The notes beneath the pieces were generated by a model. It had not been told where the DNA came from. It ran no database searches and was given only the letters and a program-made list of their open reading frames with translations. This document shows, one piece after another, positions 8,575 to 22,412 of a stretch of DNA of 64,000 bases. The stretch covers positions 1 to 64,000 of the forward strand of contig NZ_FNOX01000005.1 of NCBI RefSeq assembly GCF_900107155.1, written 5' to 3'. This DNA is from Pseudomonas salomonii (GTDB lineage: Bacteria > Pseudomonadota > Gammaproteobacteria > Pseudomonadales > Pseudomonadaceae). Both the position numbers and the translations under genes were made by a program. Within the stretch, counting starts at the first letter, position 1. Each line of letters begins with the position of its first letter.

Positions 8575-9555
8575 ATGACCGCCCATAAAATTGGTTTCCT
8601 GATTTGGCCCAGCACAAAAGCCCTGACGCTTGCGCTGGCTGAGGAGGCTTTGCGCGTTGCTCAGCGGGTGCATCCGGACGTGGTGTACGAACTGTCGTTT
8701 TTGCAGGCCGAACCGCGCACCGAGGGCGACTGGCAATTGCCGGGCGAGCCATGGGCCGGCAAGCTTGAAGGCTTTCAAAAACTGTTCCTGCTGGCGGATG
8801 AGCCGCCGACCGTCATCGCCTCCCAGCTCAGCAGCGCGCTCAAGCAGCTTGTGCGGGCTGGCTGTGTGATTGGTGGCTTGTCGGCGGGCGTGTATCCCTT
8901 GGCTCAGTTGGGTCTGCTCGACGGCTACCGCGCCGCCGTGCATTGGCGCTGGCAGGATGACTTCGCCGAGCGCTTCCCCAAGGTGATTGCCACCAGCCAC
9001 CTGTTCGACTGGGACCGCGACCGCCTGACCGCCTGTGGTGGCATGTCGGTACTCGACCTGTTGCTGGCGGTGTTGGCCCGTGATCATGGCGCCGAACTGG
9101 CCGGTGCGGTCTCCGAAGAACTGGTGGTGGAGCGCATCCGCGAGGGCGGCGAGCGCCAGCGCATCCCCCTGCAAAACCGCCTGGGCTCCAGCCATCCGAA
9201 GCTGACCCAGGCCGTGTTGCTGATGGAGGCCAATATCGAAGAACCGCTGACCACCGACGAAATCGCCCAGCATGTGTGCGTGTCGCGACGACAACTCGAG
9301 CGCATCTTCAAGCAATACCTCAACCGCGTTCCCAGCCAGTATTACCTGGAACTGCGCCTGAACAAGGCGCGCCAGATGCTGATGCAAACCAGCAAGTCGA
9401 TCATCCAGATCGGCCTGTCGTGCGGCTTCTCCTCGGGGCCGCACTTCTCCAGCGCCTACCGCAACTTCTTTGGCGCCACCCCGCGTGAAGACCGCAACCA
9501 GCGGCGCAGCAGCAGCCCGTTTGAGTTGTCGTCGGTGCCTTCCGAGCGCGGGTGA
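8575..9555 (+). CDS. argR: ArgR, AraC-family regulator of arginine metabolism
   Basis: A 326-residue two-domain regulator. Residues about 1–185 form a DJ-1/PfpI (glutamine-amidotransferase-like) domain including GCVIGGLSAGVYPLA. Residues about 210–305 form the AraC DNA-binding domain with two helix-turn-helices (TTDEIAQHVCVSRRQLERIF and SIIQIGLSCGFSSGPHFSSAYRNFFG). In P. aeruginosa ArgR activates aot and aru genes and controls arginine biosynthesis in response to arginine. It is the last gene of the aot block, after a REPIN, and may also have its own promoter. Sites of its expected type lie upstream of aotJ and aruC. Confidence 0.95.
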   Translation: MTAHKIGFLIWPSTKALTLALAEEALRVAQRVHPDVVYELSFLQAEPRTEGDWQLPGEPWAGKLEGFQKLFLLADEPPTVIASQLSSALKQLVRAGCVIGGLSAGVYPLAQLGLLDGYRAAVHWRWQDDFAERFPKVIATSHLFDWDRDRLTACGGMSVLDLLLAVLARDHGAELAGAVSEELVVERIREGGERQRIPLQNRLGSSHPKLTQAVLLMEANIEEPLTTDEIAQHVCVSRRQLERIFKQYLNRVPSQYYLELRLNKARQMLMQTSKSIIQIGLSCGFSSGPHFSSAYRNFFGATPREDRNQRRSSSPFELSSVPSERG

Positions 9556-9630
9556 GCATTTTTCATTCTTCCCTTCTGCTCGTCCATTGGCATCCGGCGT
9601 GAAGGCTGTAATCAGCGGCGTAACAGCCCG

Positions 9631-12600
9631 TCAGTCCTCTTCCGTGTCGGGATAACTCATCGGCAACGGGTTGCCTTGATCATCCACTGTGGCGGCGTCA
9701 ACCTGGAAGTCGATGCCTGTGCGTTGGTAATACTCACGCATACGCGCAAGGCTTGGCGCCGATAACGGGTTAGCGCTCAGGTCGCTGTCTTCATTGAACG
9801 GTGCCGGGGCGTGCAGCAAGTCCGCCGGTATCTCGCTGATCCCGTTATTGCTTAAATCCAGTGTGTGTAATTGATCCAGACGGAATACCCCTTCCGGCAC
9901 TTCGCGCAATCCCGCATTGCTCAGGTGCAGAGCGGTCAGTTGGTGCTGGGAACTGACGTCAGGGGCGAGCCCCAACGGGTTGTGACTCAAATCAAGGAAC
10001 TCAAGTTGGCTCAAGCTCGCCAGCGCCTCGCGGGTGTCGGGTGTCAAGCGGATCGCGCACTCCTCCATTGCAAGTGTGGACAGCTTGGGCATGTACTGGA
10101 TCGAGTCAGGCAGAACGCCCAAGGAACACTTTTCGAGCGTCAGCGATTGCAGGTTGGTAAAGCTTCGCAGTGTGCCGTCGACGCCGGTCGTGGTGCCGTT
10201 GCCGGTCAGATGGAACGAGCTTACGTGGCTGAAGTTGGCGTTCAACTGCGGCAAATCACCCAGTATGGGTGTGAGCAAATTCACTTTATGGGTCAGTTCA
10301 TCGTCCAGACTTTCTTCGTCTTCGATGCTTTCCCGTCGCCAGGCTTCTTCCAGCAGTGTCTTGAAGTTGCGCCGCGACAGCTGGTCCTGCGCACGGGTTT
10401 GCTCGTCAATCGGCACATCCAGGATCGGGTGCCGATCCGGCACATCCTGTACCCACAGTTGCAGGTCGTCTCTGAGTTGTTCGTATTCGGCTTTCAGGCG
10501 CGTCAATGTCGGGTCGACTGACGCCATGTCGCCGGGCAGACGAAAGATAAACCGGTCTGCCTCGGTGTCCAGGAACGTGGGATAAAGCTGCTGCGCTCGG
10601 ATGCGTTGTTCTGCGGGTGCCTGGGCTGCGAAGCTTTCGCCGGTGCGCTGGCAGTAGCGTTTGATCGATTCCAGGGTCTGGGGTGTCAACGGGTTTGCTG
10701 AAAGGTCCAGGCTGCTGGTGGATGAACTCGGCAGGGAAAAGAGTTCGTCGGGAAGTTGCTCAATGCCGTTTGCGCTCAAGTTCACCGTCTGGCGGGGTGG
10801 GTTACCCAGCAGCTCAAGGGGCATCTGCGTCAGCCCCGTATTTTTCAGTGAGACATGGCTCAAGCCGGGCAGGCGACTCAAGTCCGGCGGTTGTCCCAGA
10901 GGGTTATGGTCCAGGTTCAAGTACCTGAGGTTGTTCATCGCTTGCAGCCCCTCCCTGCTGGTGGGGCTCAGTGCAATTGAGCAACGTGGCAGCCCCAGTA
11001 TGTCCAGTTCGGGCAGGTTGAGCACTGAGGGTGGGATGTCGCCGAGCATAACGTTATCGATGTCCAGAATCTTGAGGGCCGGGAAGCTGTCGATAAAGGC
11101 GGTTGATCCCATCGAGCCGCCGCTGCCTTTGATCATCAGCGAGCCAATATGCTTGAAGCGCGCGCTCAGGGTGGGTAACTCGCCCGCAAGCGCCTGAGGG
11201 ATTTCCAGGTCATGGACCAATTGAGTGTTTTGAGGTGTTTCCCGGCGCCAGCTTTGCTCAAGTAATGTATTGAGCTCACGGCGCCGGGCGGTTTCCAGTG
11301 GCTGCGACTGCGGTTGTTGCTTCCACTGGTTGAGCTCGTGCTGCAAGGTGTCCAATTCACTGGCCAAACGTGCCAGCTCGCGCTTACCCGCTTCCAGCTC
11401 CCCCGGCAGGCTGTAGATGAACTGGTTGATCTGCTTGGCGTCGAGCGAGGGATATAACAGTTTTGCGTCGCGTACATCTACTGCGGGGGCATCGGCCTGC
11501 CAGTAAGTTCCATGTTGCTGGTAATAGGTTTTGACACGCTCAAGGGTGGCCGATGACAGCGGGTTGCCAGACAGGTCGAAGGCAACGCTGGCATGGGCAG
11601 GCATTTCGAACAGGGCCTCAGGTAATTCACTGATTTGGTTGCCGTTCAGAAAGGCCGCCGTCAGTTCGTTGCGGCTGAGCAGGCCAGGGGGGAGGCGATT
11701 GATGCCGGTGTTGGACAGGTCCAGGGTGTGTATTTCGTTCATCGCTTCCACACTGGGCACCCGGCTCAAGGGGTTGTTATGCAGGTCCAGTACTTGCAGT
11801 TGGGTCATCGAGGCGAGCCGGGTTTGGCTGAACGGCTTTAAGGTGATTGCGCAGTTGCTCAGGCTCAATGTGTTCAACGCGGGCATCTGGAAGACTGCCG
11901 GCGGCACGTCACCCAGCGCGATACTGTCAACGGCCAGATGGCGCAGTCGGGGAAAGTAGCCCAGGAACGCGGGCGCCCCCTGCGTGTGGTTGCTGCCTGC
12001 CAGGGTCAGCATTGATACGTGATCGAAGTTGGCGGATAACCGGGGCAGTTCACCGCGAATGGGGTAAGGAAGGTTCAGGCGGTGGCCGTCACGGGTCGGG
12101 TCTTCGAAGAAGTCATCTATGGGCAATTCCCTTCGCCAGCAACGTTTGAGTTCGCGGGCAATGTGCGCGCGATTGTGTTGCTCGTACTGACGCTGCTGCA
12201 GGTTTAGTACGGGGCCGTTCCCGGCTTCCTGATGGGGAATATTGCCTTGCCAGGTATTGAGGTCACGTTTGAGTTGTTGGTATTCGATGTGCAGCGCTTC
12301 CAGGCCGGCGACCGCGCCACCAGGCTGTGAGTGCAAGTGGTTCAGCAGGTCAGTTAATTGATGTTCGGCGAGTTGGGGGTAGAGGGTACGTGCGCGCTGA
12401 TGCAGGGTTGGAGCGCCCAGCGGCGTGGGCGCTTGGGCGTGGTAGCCATTGTCGTTGCCCAATAGGCGCAGGGTTTCAGTGACCTGTCGCGGCTCACTTT
12501 GAGGGGTGAGCAGTACACGTAGTTCACTGCGTGGCAGCGGCTTTTGGCGCAGACGCTGCTTGAGTTGTGCGCCCTGGTGTATGCCCAGGCCTAGCTGATC

Positions 12601-15519
12601 ACGCTGCTTATCGGGCAGGGCACTTAAAATGGCTGAGTACAGGTCCGTCTCGCTGGAGAGGGCGCCCTGTTGATCATGAGGCTGGTAGCGGCCCGCTTCG
12701 GTGCGCACCAATGTGCGATGTATAGGCGCGTCATCCGGGCCTACCCGCAGCCAAGTCTCCCCAGTGGCCGAATGGTGACGGGCCTCAAGTTGTACCTCGC
12801 CCGACCAGCCCTGTAGTGTGCGCAACGAACTCAAGGCCAGGTGATCAGTGTCCAGAGGCTGCGGTGCATTCAGGTGCTGACCCTCATAGGCACGGTTGAG
12901 CCGCACTTCATTCAAGGCCGTGCGTGCCAATTCGGCCAGGCGCGGGGGCGTGTTTCGCTCGTGCAAGGCTTCAAGTTCTGCGCCGCTCGCCTCGCTCACA
13001 AGGGTCTTCGCAACGCTTGCCGGCAACTGCGGCGTGGTGTTGATCAATTGCTGCGTAAGCGGTTCGGTAGAGGCTTGCAGCGTCGCGTACCGCGATTCGA
13101 ACAACGCGGTGCGCTGGCGATCGGCAATATCCGCCAGGGTGTGGCGCAATAGCTGGGCACGACGCACCAGGCTCAGCTCTGGGTCGCTGGCGCGCTCGCC
13201 GAATTGTGTGCGGATCTCTTCACTGGTCAGGCCGCGCAAGACGGTTTTCAGCAAGTCTCCGTTGTCCAGCTGGGTTTCGTATACCTGAACCACCGGCATG
13301 TTCTTGTCCCCGAACTCCCAGGCGGTCTGCCCTTTATCATTGACGATGCGCAAGGCTTTAGTGGGCGGCCACGAGCCGTGGGTGGTCAATAGTTGCAAGG
13401 TGTCTTGAGGATCAATCCGTTGGTACGCCGCTGGGTCGTCGCTGCGTAGCTGCTCGATAAGCCGTTGGATGTCGCGGTCGATGCGCAGACGGCTCAAGGT
13501 ATCGTCCAGCAGCGCCGCCGGGCGCTCACCGTTGACGTGCATTTTGCGCAACGCGTGTTCAGTGGTGCCACTGATGTGCAGGGCCAGTTCGCGGTCGGCT
13601 TCGCTCAAGTCCTGGGCGCTGTGCCCCAGCCGACGCAACAGTGTGTGTTTGTCCCACTGCAAGGGCTGTTCGAGTTCCGTATGCCACGCGCCGGCTTGGT
13701 TGTGCTGCACGCTTGGGCGGTAGGCTTCAGGGCGGGTCGGGTGTTTGATCTGGTAAACCTCGCTGCTCGAGGTTTTCTCCACGGTGTAGAGCTTGTTTTC
13801 CAGTGGCAGGATTGTCTCCCCGCGCACCTCGTGCAGGCCCAACTCGTTGATGCCAAGGCGCGCAGGTAACGAGGATGGGCACTGGTAGGGCGTCAGGTCC
13901 GGTTTCCAGTAACGCTTGGCCTCATTGGCCAGGCTGACGGGTTTGAACGTGTCGATATAGGCGAGTACGTCCTTGGGCAGCACTTTACGCAACTCGGCCG
14001 GGCCAATATGGCTGCCCGCAGCGAATGCGCCCAATTGCACCAGAGACTCCAGCACGCCCATGAGATGACCGAAGGCTTCCTTGCCCTGGCCCTCAGCCCA
14101 ATCGACAATGCCTTCGAACACCTCATCGAGCAGCTGATAGGCCATGTAGCCAAGCATCAACTCGCCCAGCCCGGGGACGAAGGGCGCCACCACCATCAAA
14201 GCCGCGTTGAAGATCGAGGCAGCCACCTCGACGAACGAGTCCCAAAGCCGCCACCGCGCCTCACGATCCACATTGGCAGTGGAGACCGCAAGGGTGCGGG
14301 CATCGTTGAGCATTTTGTCGAGTTTGCGCTGGAACAGATGCGACCAGACATCGCCCCGGATCGGCACTGCATCAAACTGCAACTTGGGGTCGTCGGTAGG
14401 TGTGCTGCGCCAGGGCGCCTCGCTGCTGCCCTTGACGGGGGGATGCCAGGTAATGCGCGACAGGCGCCGGCCCAGGCCGGAAAAAAACTCCCCGCGATGG
14501 GAGTGGGGCACAAAGCGGCTGAAAAAGGTTTGGTAGTCAGGGGTACGCAGTTGTCGGATCAGTTCCTGTTTGAAGGCCAGCGACGAGGCATACTCCTTGA
14601 GTGGATGTTGTGGGTCATCCGGAACATAGGCCACCAGGCGTTGGGACGAGCGGGGATTTTCCAGGTTGGGAGCGAACAATTGGATACCCGTGAGCGGGAT
14701 CCCCATCAGTTGCAAGTCTTGACAGAGCAAAGGCTGCCCCTGGAGCTTGAGGTGCGGCTTACCGTCGATCAGCCCTTCGATCAAGGTGGCGAAGTCATCG
14801 CTGATATCTGCGTGGATACGAGCCAGTTGCAGCGCTGCGCGCAGTGCGGTTTTGTGGCTGCGGTCGACCTCATGGCGCAGTACGGCGGCGGCAACGGGGT
14901 TGTCCATCGCTAATGCATCGTCAAGGTAACGAGCGTAGCGGGCACCAATGTCCACGTCGCGACACAAGTTGGTGAACGCCGAGATCGACAACACATGCTT
15001 TATGTGCGGCAAAGTGTCGAATTGCCCACTCTCCGAGGGGCGCGTGATGAAGGTTGAGGCCGGTTCATAGGCATCGGCCAGTGTTTCTTTGTGTTCGAAG
15101 TTGTGCAGGGCGGCGTCGAGCAGCGAGACCGTCCAGGTCCGCGTGGCGCCGGAGCGTATCGAGGTCCACGGAATGTGGTCGGGGATATACAGGCGCACGA
15201 AGGTGGTTTCGACGTCCAGTTCCAGGCCAAAACGGGCTTTCAGTGCCTGTTCGAGGAGGGGGGTTGCAAACGCCTTGACGTCCTGCAAGTGCTGCAATGT
15301 CTGGTCCACACTGTTTTGTGCAGCCCAGTGGGCGCCGGTCAGCCGCTTGAGTGCGGCGCGCTGCTCGGCGCTGCCCTGCAGCAGCCGTTGCGGTGTGGCC
15401 TTGGCAAGCGCCTGGCGTTTGTCGGCAGAGGCATTGCCCAGCCAGGTGGGCAGGGCGCGGGTCAGCAGTTGATAGTGGCTATCGGGCAGGCGGGTGTCGG
15501 TAAGATCGATATTGGTCAT
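9631..15519 (-). CDS. Giant toxin-like protein with DUF6543-type N-terminus and three LRR units, no visible catalytic C-terminus
   Basis: A 1962-residue protein. Residues 1–650 resemble the dermonecrotic-toxin-like (DUF6543) N-terminus of Pseudomonas LRR effectors. They include a hydrophobic stretch near 432–465 (SIFNAALMVVAPFVPGLGEL) that could insert in membranes. Residues about 650–1040 are helical and unrecognised. Then come three related units of about 300 residues, each with a helical segment ending in WRRE (1128, 1424, 1727), a block of leucine-rich repeats (LDLSNN/LSANPL patterns), and a Y(Y/C)Q segment (1332, 1621, 1930). Units are joined by an LYP…LPG linker (1046, 1354, 1645). Many relatives end in an IpaH-type NEL ubiquitin-ligase domain; here the chain stops about 30 residues after the last LRR, with no cysteine after 1821. 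It has no classical signal peptide. It is probably secreted or delivered, mechanism unknown. The ribosome site is weak. Confidence 0.8.
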   Translation of the reverse strand: MTNIDLTDTRLPDSHYQLLTRALPTWLGNASADKRQALAKATPQRLLQGSAEQRAALKRLTGAHWAAQNSVDQTLQHLQDVKAFATPLLEQALKARFGLELDVETTFVRLYIPDHIPWTSIRSGATRTWTVSLLDAALHNFEHKETLADAYEPASTFITRPSESGQFDTLPHIKHVLSISAFTNLCRDVDIGARYARYLDDALAMDNPVAAAVLRHEVDRSHKTALRAALQLARIHADISDDFATLIEGLIDGKPHLKLQGQPLLCQDLQLMGIPLTGIQLFAPNLENPRSSQRLVAYVPDDPQHPLKEYASSLAFKQELIRQLRTPDYQTFFSRFVPHSHRGEFFSGLGRRLSRITWHPPVKGSSEAPWRSTPTDDPKLQFDAVPIRGDVWSHLFQRKLDKMLNDARTLAVSTANVDREARWRLWDSFVEVAASIFNAALMVVAPFVPGLGELMLGYMAYQLLDEVFEGIVDWAEGQGKEAFGHLMGVLESLVQLGAFAAGSHIGPAELRKVLPKDVLAYIDTFKPVSLANEAKRYWKPDLTPYQCPSSLPARLGINELGLHEVRGETILPLENKLYTVEKTSSSEVYQIKHPTRPEAYRPSVQHNQAGAWHTELEQPLQWDKHTLLRRLGHSAQDLSEADRELALHISGTTEHALRKMHVNGERPAALLDDTLSRLRIDRDIQRLIEQLRSDDPAAYQRIDPQDTLQLLTTHGSWPPTKALRIVNDKGQTAWEFGDKNMPVVQVYETQLDNGDLLKTVLRGLTSEEIRTQFGERASDPELSLVRRAQLLRHTLADIADRQRTALFESRYATLQASTEPLTQQLINTTPQLPASVAKTLVSEASGAELEALHERNTPPRLAELARTALNEVRLNRAYEGQHLNAPQPLDTDHLALSSLRTLQGWSGEVQLEARHHSATGETWLRVGPDDAPIHRTLVRTEAGRYQPHDQQGALSSETDLYSAILSALPDKQRDQLGLGIHQGAQLKQRLRQKPLPRSELRVLLTPQSEPRQVTETLRLLGNDNGYHAQAPTPLGAPTLHQRARTLYPQLAEHQLTDLLNHLHSQPGGAVAGLEALHIEYQQLKRDLNTWQGNIPHQEAGNGPVLNLQQRQYEQHNRAHIARELKRCWRRELPIDDFFEDPTRDGHRLNLPYPIRGELPRLSANFDHVSMLTLAGSNHTQGAPAFLGYFPRLRHLAVDSIALGDVPPAVFQMPALNTLSLSNCAITLKPFSQTRLASMTQLQVLDLHNNPLSRVPSVEAMNEIHTLDLSNTGINRLPPGLLSRNELTAAFLNGNQISELPEALFEMPAHASVAFDLSGNPLSSATLERVKTYYQQHGTYWQADAPAVDVRDAKLLYPSLDAKQINQFIYSLPGELEAGKRELARLASELDTLQHELNQWKQQPQSQPLETARRRELNTLLEQSWRRETPQNTQLVHDLEIPQALAGELPTLSARFKHIGSLMIKGSGGSMGSTAFIDSFPALKILDIDNVMLGDIPPSVLNLPELDILGLPRCSIALSPTSREGLQAMNNLRYLNLDHNPLGQPPDLSRLPGLSHVSLKNTGLTQMPLELLGNPPRQTVNLSANGIEQLPDELFSLPSSSTSSLDLSANPLTPQTLESIKRYCQRTGESFAAQAPAEQRIRAQQLYPTFLDTEADRFIFRLPGDMASVDPTLTRLKAEYEQLRDDLQLWVQDVPDRHPILDVPIDEQTRAQDQLSRRNFKTLLEEAWRRESIEDEESLDDELTHKVNLLTPILGDLPQLNANFSHVSSFHLTGNGTTTGVDGTLRSFTNLQSLTLEKCSLGVLPDSIQYMPKLSTLAMEECAIRLTPDTREALASLSQLEFLDLSHNPLGLAPDVSSQHQLTALHLSNAGLREVPEGVFRLDQLHTLDLSNNGISEIPADLLHAPAPFNEDSDLSANPLSAPSLARMREYYQRTGIDFQVDAATVDDQGNPLPMSYPDTEED

Positions 15520-17034
<1,515 letters not shown>

Positions 17035-17099
17035 TGGACCGTTCGGCGCCTGGCGATCCGGGTGCCGAACAAAAATTCTAAAGGCCGGACCGGGTCAAA

Positions 17100-17190
17100 T
17101 GTGCGAGCTGGCTTGCCTGCGAAGGCGGTGGTACAGGCAACCTCTGTGCTGACTGACACACCGCCATCGCGGGCAAGCCCGGCTCCCACA
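17100..17190. repeat. Degenerate REPIN between aruC and aruF
   Basis: A left REP with a point change (TGTGCGAGCTGGCTTGCC, from 17100) pairs with an inverted REP of a slightly different class (GGGCAAGCCCGGCTCCCACA, ending 17190). The two halves differ, suggesting decay or mixing of REP classes. A GTTCGGC/GCCGAAC hairpin at 17041–17070 precedes it but has no T run. Confidence 0.85.
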
Positions 17191-17280
17191 TGGATTTGCT
17201 TACACCATCAGAATGGGGTGAGCAGGCCTCCTGTCCGGCATTTTTCCCTCTGTGAGTTTTTCGAGTTAAGGAGTGACACC

Positions 17281-18300
17281 ATGCTGGTGATGCGCCCCGC
17301 GCAAATGGCTGATCTGGGCGAGGTACAGCGTCTGGCTGCGGACAGCCCGATTGGTGTCACCTCCTTGCCGGACGATGTGGAACGCCTGAGCGATAAAATC
17401 GCCGCCAGCGAAGCGTCCTTCGCGGCCGAGGTGAGTTTCAACGGTGAAGAAAGCTATTTCTTCGTGCTCGAAGACACCGAGACCGGCAAGCTTGCCGGTT
17501 GCTCGGCCATCGTCGCCTCGGCCGGTTACTCGGAGCCGTTCTACAGCTTCCGTAACGAGACCTTCGTGCATGCTTCCCGCGAGCTGAAGATCCACAACAA
17601 GATCCACGTGCTTTCCCAGTGCCACGACCTCACCGGCAACAGCCTGCTCACCAGTTTCTACGTGCAGCCTGCGCTGGTCGGTTCGCCGTGGTCGGAACTC
17701 AATTCCCGTGGCCGCCTGCTGTTCGTCGCCAGCCACCCCGAGCGCTTTGCCGACTCGGTGGTGACCGAAATCGTCGGCTACAGCGACGAGAACGGTGACT
17801 CGCCGTTCTGGGACGCCATCGGTCGCAACTTCTTCGACCTCAACTACGCTGCCGCCGAGCGCCTGTGCGGGCTCAAAAGCCGCACCTTCCTCGCCGAGCT
17901 GATGCCGCATTACCCGATCTACGTACCGCTGTTGCCGGACGAAGCCCAGGAAGCCATGGGCCAGGTGCACCCGCGTGCGCAGATCACTTTCGACATCCTT
18001 ATGCGCGAAGGCTTCGAGACCGACCACTACATCGACATCTTCGACGGTGGCCCGACGTTGCACGCACGGGTCTCGGGCATTCGCTCGATCGCCCAGAGCC
18101 GCGTGGTGCCGGTAAAAATCGGCGAGATGGTCAAGGGTGTCGGTCGCCAGTACCTGGTGAGCAATGCGCAATTGCAGGATTACCGTGCGGTGATGCTGGA
18201 GCTGGACTACGCGCCGGGCAAGCCAGTGACCCTGGACCTGGAAGCAGCCGAAGCGTTGGGCGTTGGCGAAGGCGCGAGTGTGCGTCTGGTAGCGGTTTAA
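17281..18300 (+). CDS. aruF: Arginine N-succinyltransferase, alpha subunit
   Basis: A 339-residue AstA-family acyltransferase starting MLVMRPAQMADLGEVQRLA. It transfers succinyl from succinyl-CoA to the alpha-amino group of arginine (and ornithine), the first AST step. Pseudomonads carry two AstA paralogs forming a heteromer; this is the first and AruG follows. Family landmarks are SREL-K-HNKIHVLSQCHDLTGNSLLTSF near 97–125 and AQEAMGQVHPRAQ…ILMREGFETDHYIDIFDGGPT near 220–260. The frame stays open 73 codons upstream through the REPIN, but the start at 17281 fits the family. 49 bases separate it from aruG. Confidence 0.95.
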   Translation: MLVMRPAQMADLGEVQRLAADSPIGVTSLPDDVERLSDKIAASEASFAAEVSFNGEESYFFVLEDTETGKLAGCSAIVASAGYSEPFYSFRNETFVHASRELKIHNKIHVLSQCHDLTGNSLLTSFYVQPALVGSPWSELNSRGRLLFVASHPERFADSVVTEIVGYSDENGDSPFWDAIGRNFFDLNYAAAERLCGLKSRTFLAELMPHYPIYVPLLPDEAQEAMGQVHPRAQITFDILMREGFETDHYIDIFDGGPTLHARVSGIRSIAQSRVVPVKIGEMVKGVGRQYLVSNAQLQDYRAVMLELDYAPGKPVTLDLEAAEALGVGEGASVRLVAV

Positions 18301-18349
18301 ATAGAGTTTCGCGGGTGGCTGACAACAGCGGCCCGTTCGAGGAGATAGC

Positions 18350-20841
<2,492 letters not shown>

Positions 20842-20857
20842 ATGTGGGTGCGGCCCA

Positions 20858-20963
20858 TGTGGGAGCGGGCTTGCTCGCGAATACGGTGTGTCAGTCAATA
20901 CATCTGGCGACTGAACCACCGCTTTCGCGAGCAAGCCCGCTCCCACACAAGCCCGCTCCCACA
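20858..20963. repeat. REPIN with a duplicated end, between aruD and aruB
   Basis: An inverted pair of GTGGGAGCGGGCTTGCTCGCGA REPs spans 20858–20946. The right end is followed by a second partial copy (CAAGCCCGCTCCCACA, to 20963), a tandem duplication of the REP tip. A further fragment (AATGTGGGTGCGGCC) precedes it at about 20841–20855. Confidence 0.9.
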
Positions 20964-21028
20964 GTTGATTTGTGGTGTGTTCAAGTAATTTGATGCCTAT
21001 AAAAACAGATGTTCGTGGAGCCTCGCCG

Positions 21029-22375
21029 ATGAAATCCTGTGAAGTCAATTTTGACGGTCTAGTGGGGCCGACCCATAACTACGGCGGTTTGTCCTACGGC
21101 AACGTCGCGTCCCAGAGCAACAGCCAGCAGTCTTCGAACCCCAGGGAAGCGGCGTTGCAGGGCCTGCAAAAAATGAAGGCCCTGATGGACATGGGCTTTG
21201 TGCAAGGCGTGCTGGCGCCGCAAGAGCGCCCGGATGTGGCTGCCTTGCGCAGCCTCGGTTTCAGCGGCACTGACGCCCAGGTGATCGAGCAAGCCGCCAG
21301 GCACGCCATGCCGTTGCTGGTGGCCAGTTGCTCGGCGTCGAGCATGTGGGTGGCCAACGCCGCCACGGTCAGCCCGAGCGCCGACACCGCGGACGGCCGC
21401 GTGCATTTCACCGCTGCCAACCTCAACTGCAAATACCACCGCAGCATCGAGCACCCGACCACCAGCCGTGTGCTGGGGGCGATGTTTGCCGATGGCAAGC
21501 ACTTCGCCCATCACGCCGCGTTGCCGGCGGTGGCGCAGTTCGGCGATGAGGGCGCCGCCAACCACACGCGTTTTTGCCGTGAATACGGTGAGGCCGGGGT
21601 TGAGTTTTTCGTGTTCGGCCGCAGTGCGTTCGACACCCGTTACCCGGCCCCGCAGAAATACCCGGCGCGCCAGACCCTCGAAGCCTCCCAGGCGGTTGCA
21701 CGCCTGCACGGCTTGAAGGATGACGGCGTGGTGTACGGCCAGCAGAACCCGGCGGTGATCGATGCCGGTGTGTTCCACAATGATGTGATCGCGGTGGGCA
21801 ACGGCGAAGTGCTGTTCTATCACGAGGACGCGTTCCTCAATACCGAGCAGATGCTTGCCGAATTGCAAGGCAAGTTGGGCAAACTGGGGGGCAACTTCCA
21901 GTCGGTGTGTGTGCCGCGTGCCCAGGTCAGCGTCGAGGACGCGGTGCGTTCCTACCTGTTCAACAGCCAGTTGCTGACCCGCGCCGACGGCTCGATGCTG
22001 CTGATCGTGCCGGAAGAATGCCGCGCCAACGAGCGTGTCTGGCAGTACCTGCAAGGCCTGACCGCCTCCGGCGGGCTGATCCGCGAAGTGAAAGTGTTCG
22101 ACCTCAAGCAAAGCATGCAGAACGGCGGTGGCCCGGCATGCCTGCGCTTGCGCGTGGCCTTGAATGAAACGGAACTGGCGGCGGTGAACCCAGGCGTTAT
22201 CATGACCGCGCCGTTGTACGAAACCCTGACCCAATGGGTCGACAAGCACTACCGCGACAGCCTGCGTGAAAGCGACCTGGCTGACCCGCAATTGCTGCTT
22301 GAGTGCCGGACGGCACTGGATGAACTGACGCAAATCCTTAAACTGGGCTCGGTTTATCCTTTCCAGATCAATTAA
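21029..22375 (+). CDS. aruB: N-succinylarginine dihydrolase
   Basis: A 448-residue AstB-family amidinohydrolase. It converts N2-succinylarginine to N2-succinylornithine, CO2 and two ammonia, the second AST step. The start [20 protein letters not shown] carries the conserved N-terminal signature and is preceded by GGAG; an in-frame extension 19 codons upstream is not needed. A candidate catalytic cysteine lies in [11 protein letters not shown] (about residue 371) and a histidine in [11 protein letters not shown] (about residue 250), matching the AstB arrangement. Confidence 0.96.
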   Translation: MKSCEVNFDGLVGPTHNYGGLSYGNVASQSNSQQSSNPREAALQGLQKMKALMDMGFVQGVLAPQERPDVAALRSLGFSGTDAQVIEQAARHAMPLLVASCSASSMWVANAATVSPSADTADGRVHFTAANLNCKYHRSIEHPTTSRVLGAMFADGKHFAHHAALPAVAQFGDEGAANHTRFCREYGEAGVEFFVFGRSAFDTRYPAPQKYPARQTLEASQAVARLHGLKDDGVVYGQQNPAVIDAGVFHNDVIAVGNGEVLFYHEDAFLNTEQMLAELQGKLGKLGGNFQSVCVPRAQVSVEDAVRSYLFNSQLLTRADGSMLLIVPEECRANERVWQYLQGLTASGGLIREVKVFDLKQSMQNGGGPACLRLRVALNETELAAVNPGVIMTAPLYETLTQWVDKHYRDSLRESDLADPQLLLECRTALDELTQILKLGSVYPFQIN

Positions 22376-22412
22376 ATCTGCCTCTTTTTACACCCTATGC
22401 TGAGAACAATTT

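Noticed and set aside
9556..9630. Search for a remaining NEL domain downstream of the giant LRR gene
   Set aside because: Only 75 bases separate its stop from argR, too short for any domain remnant.
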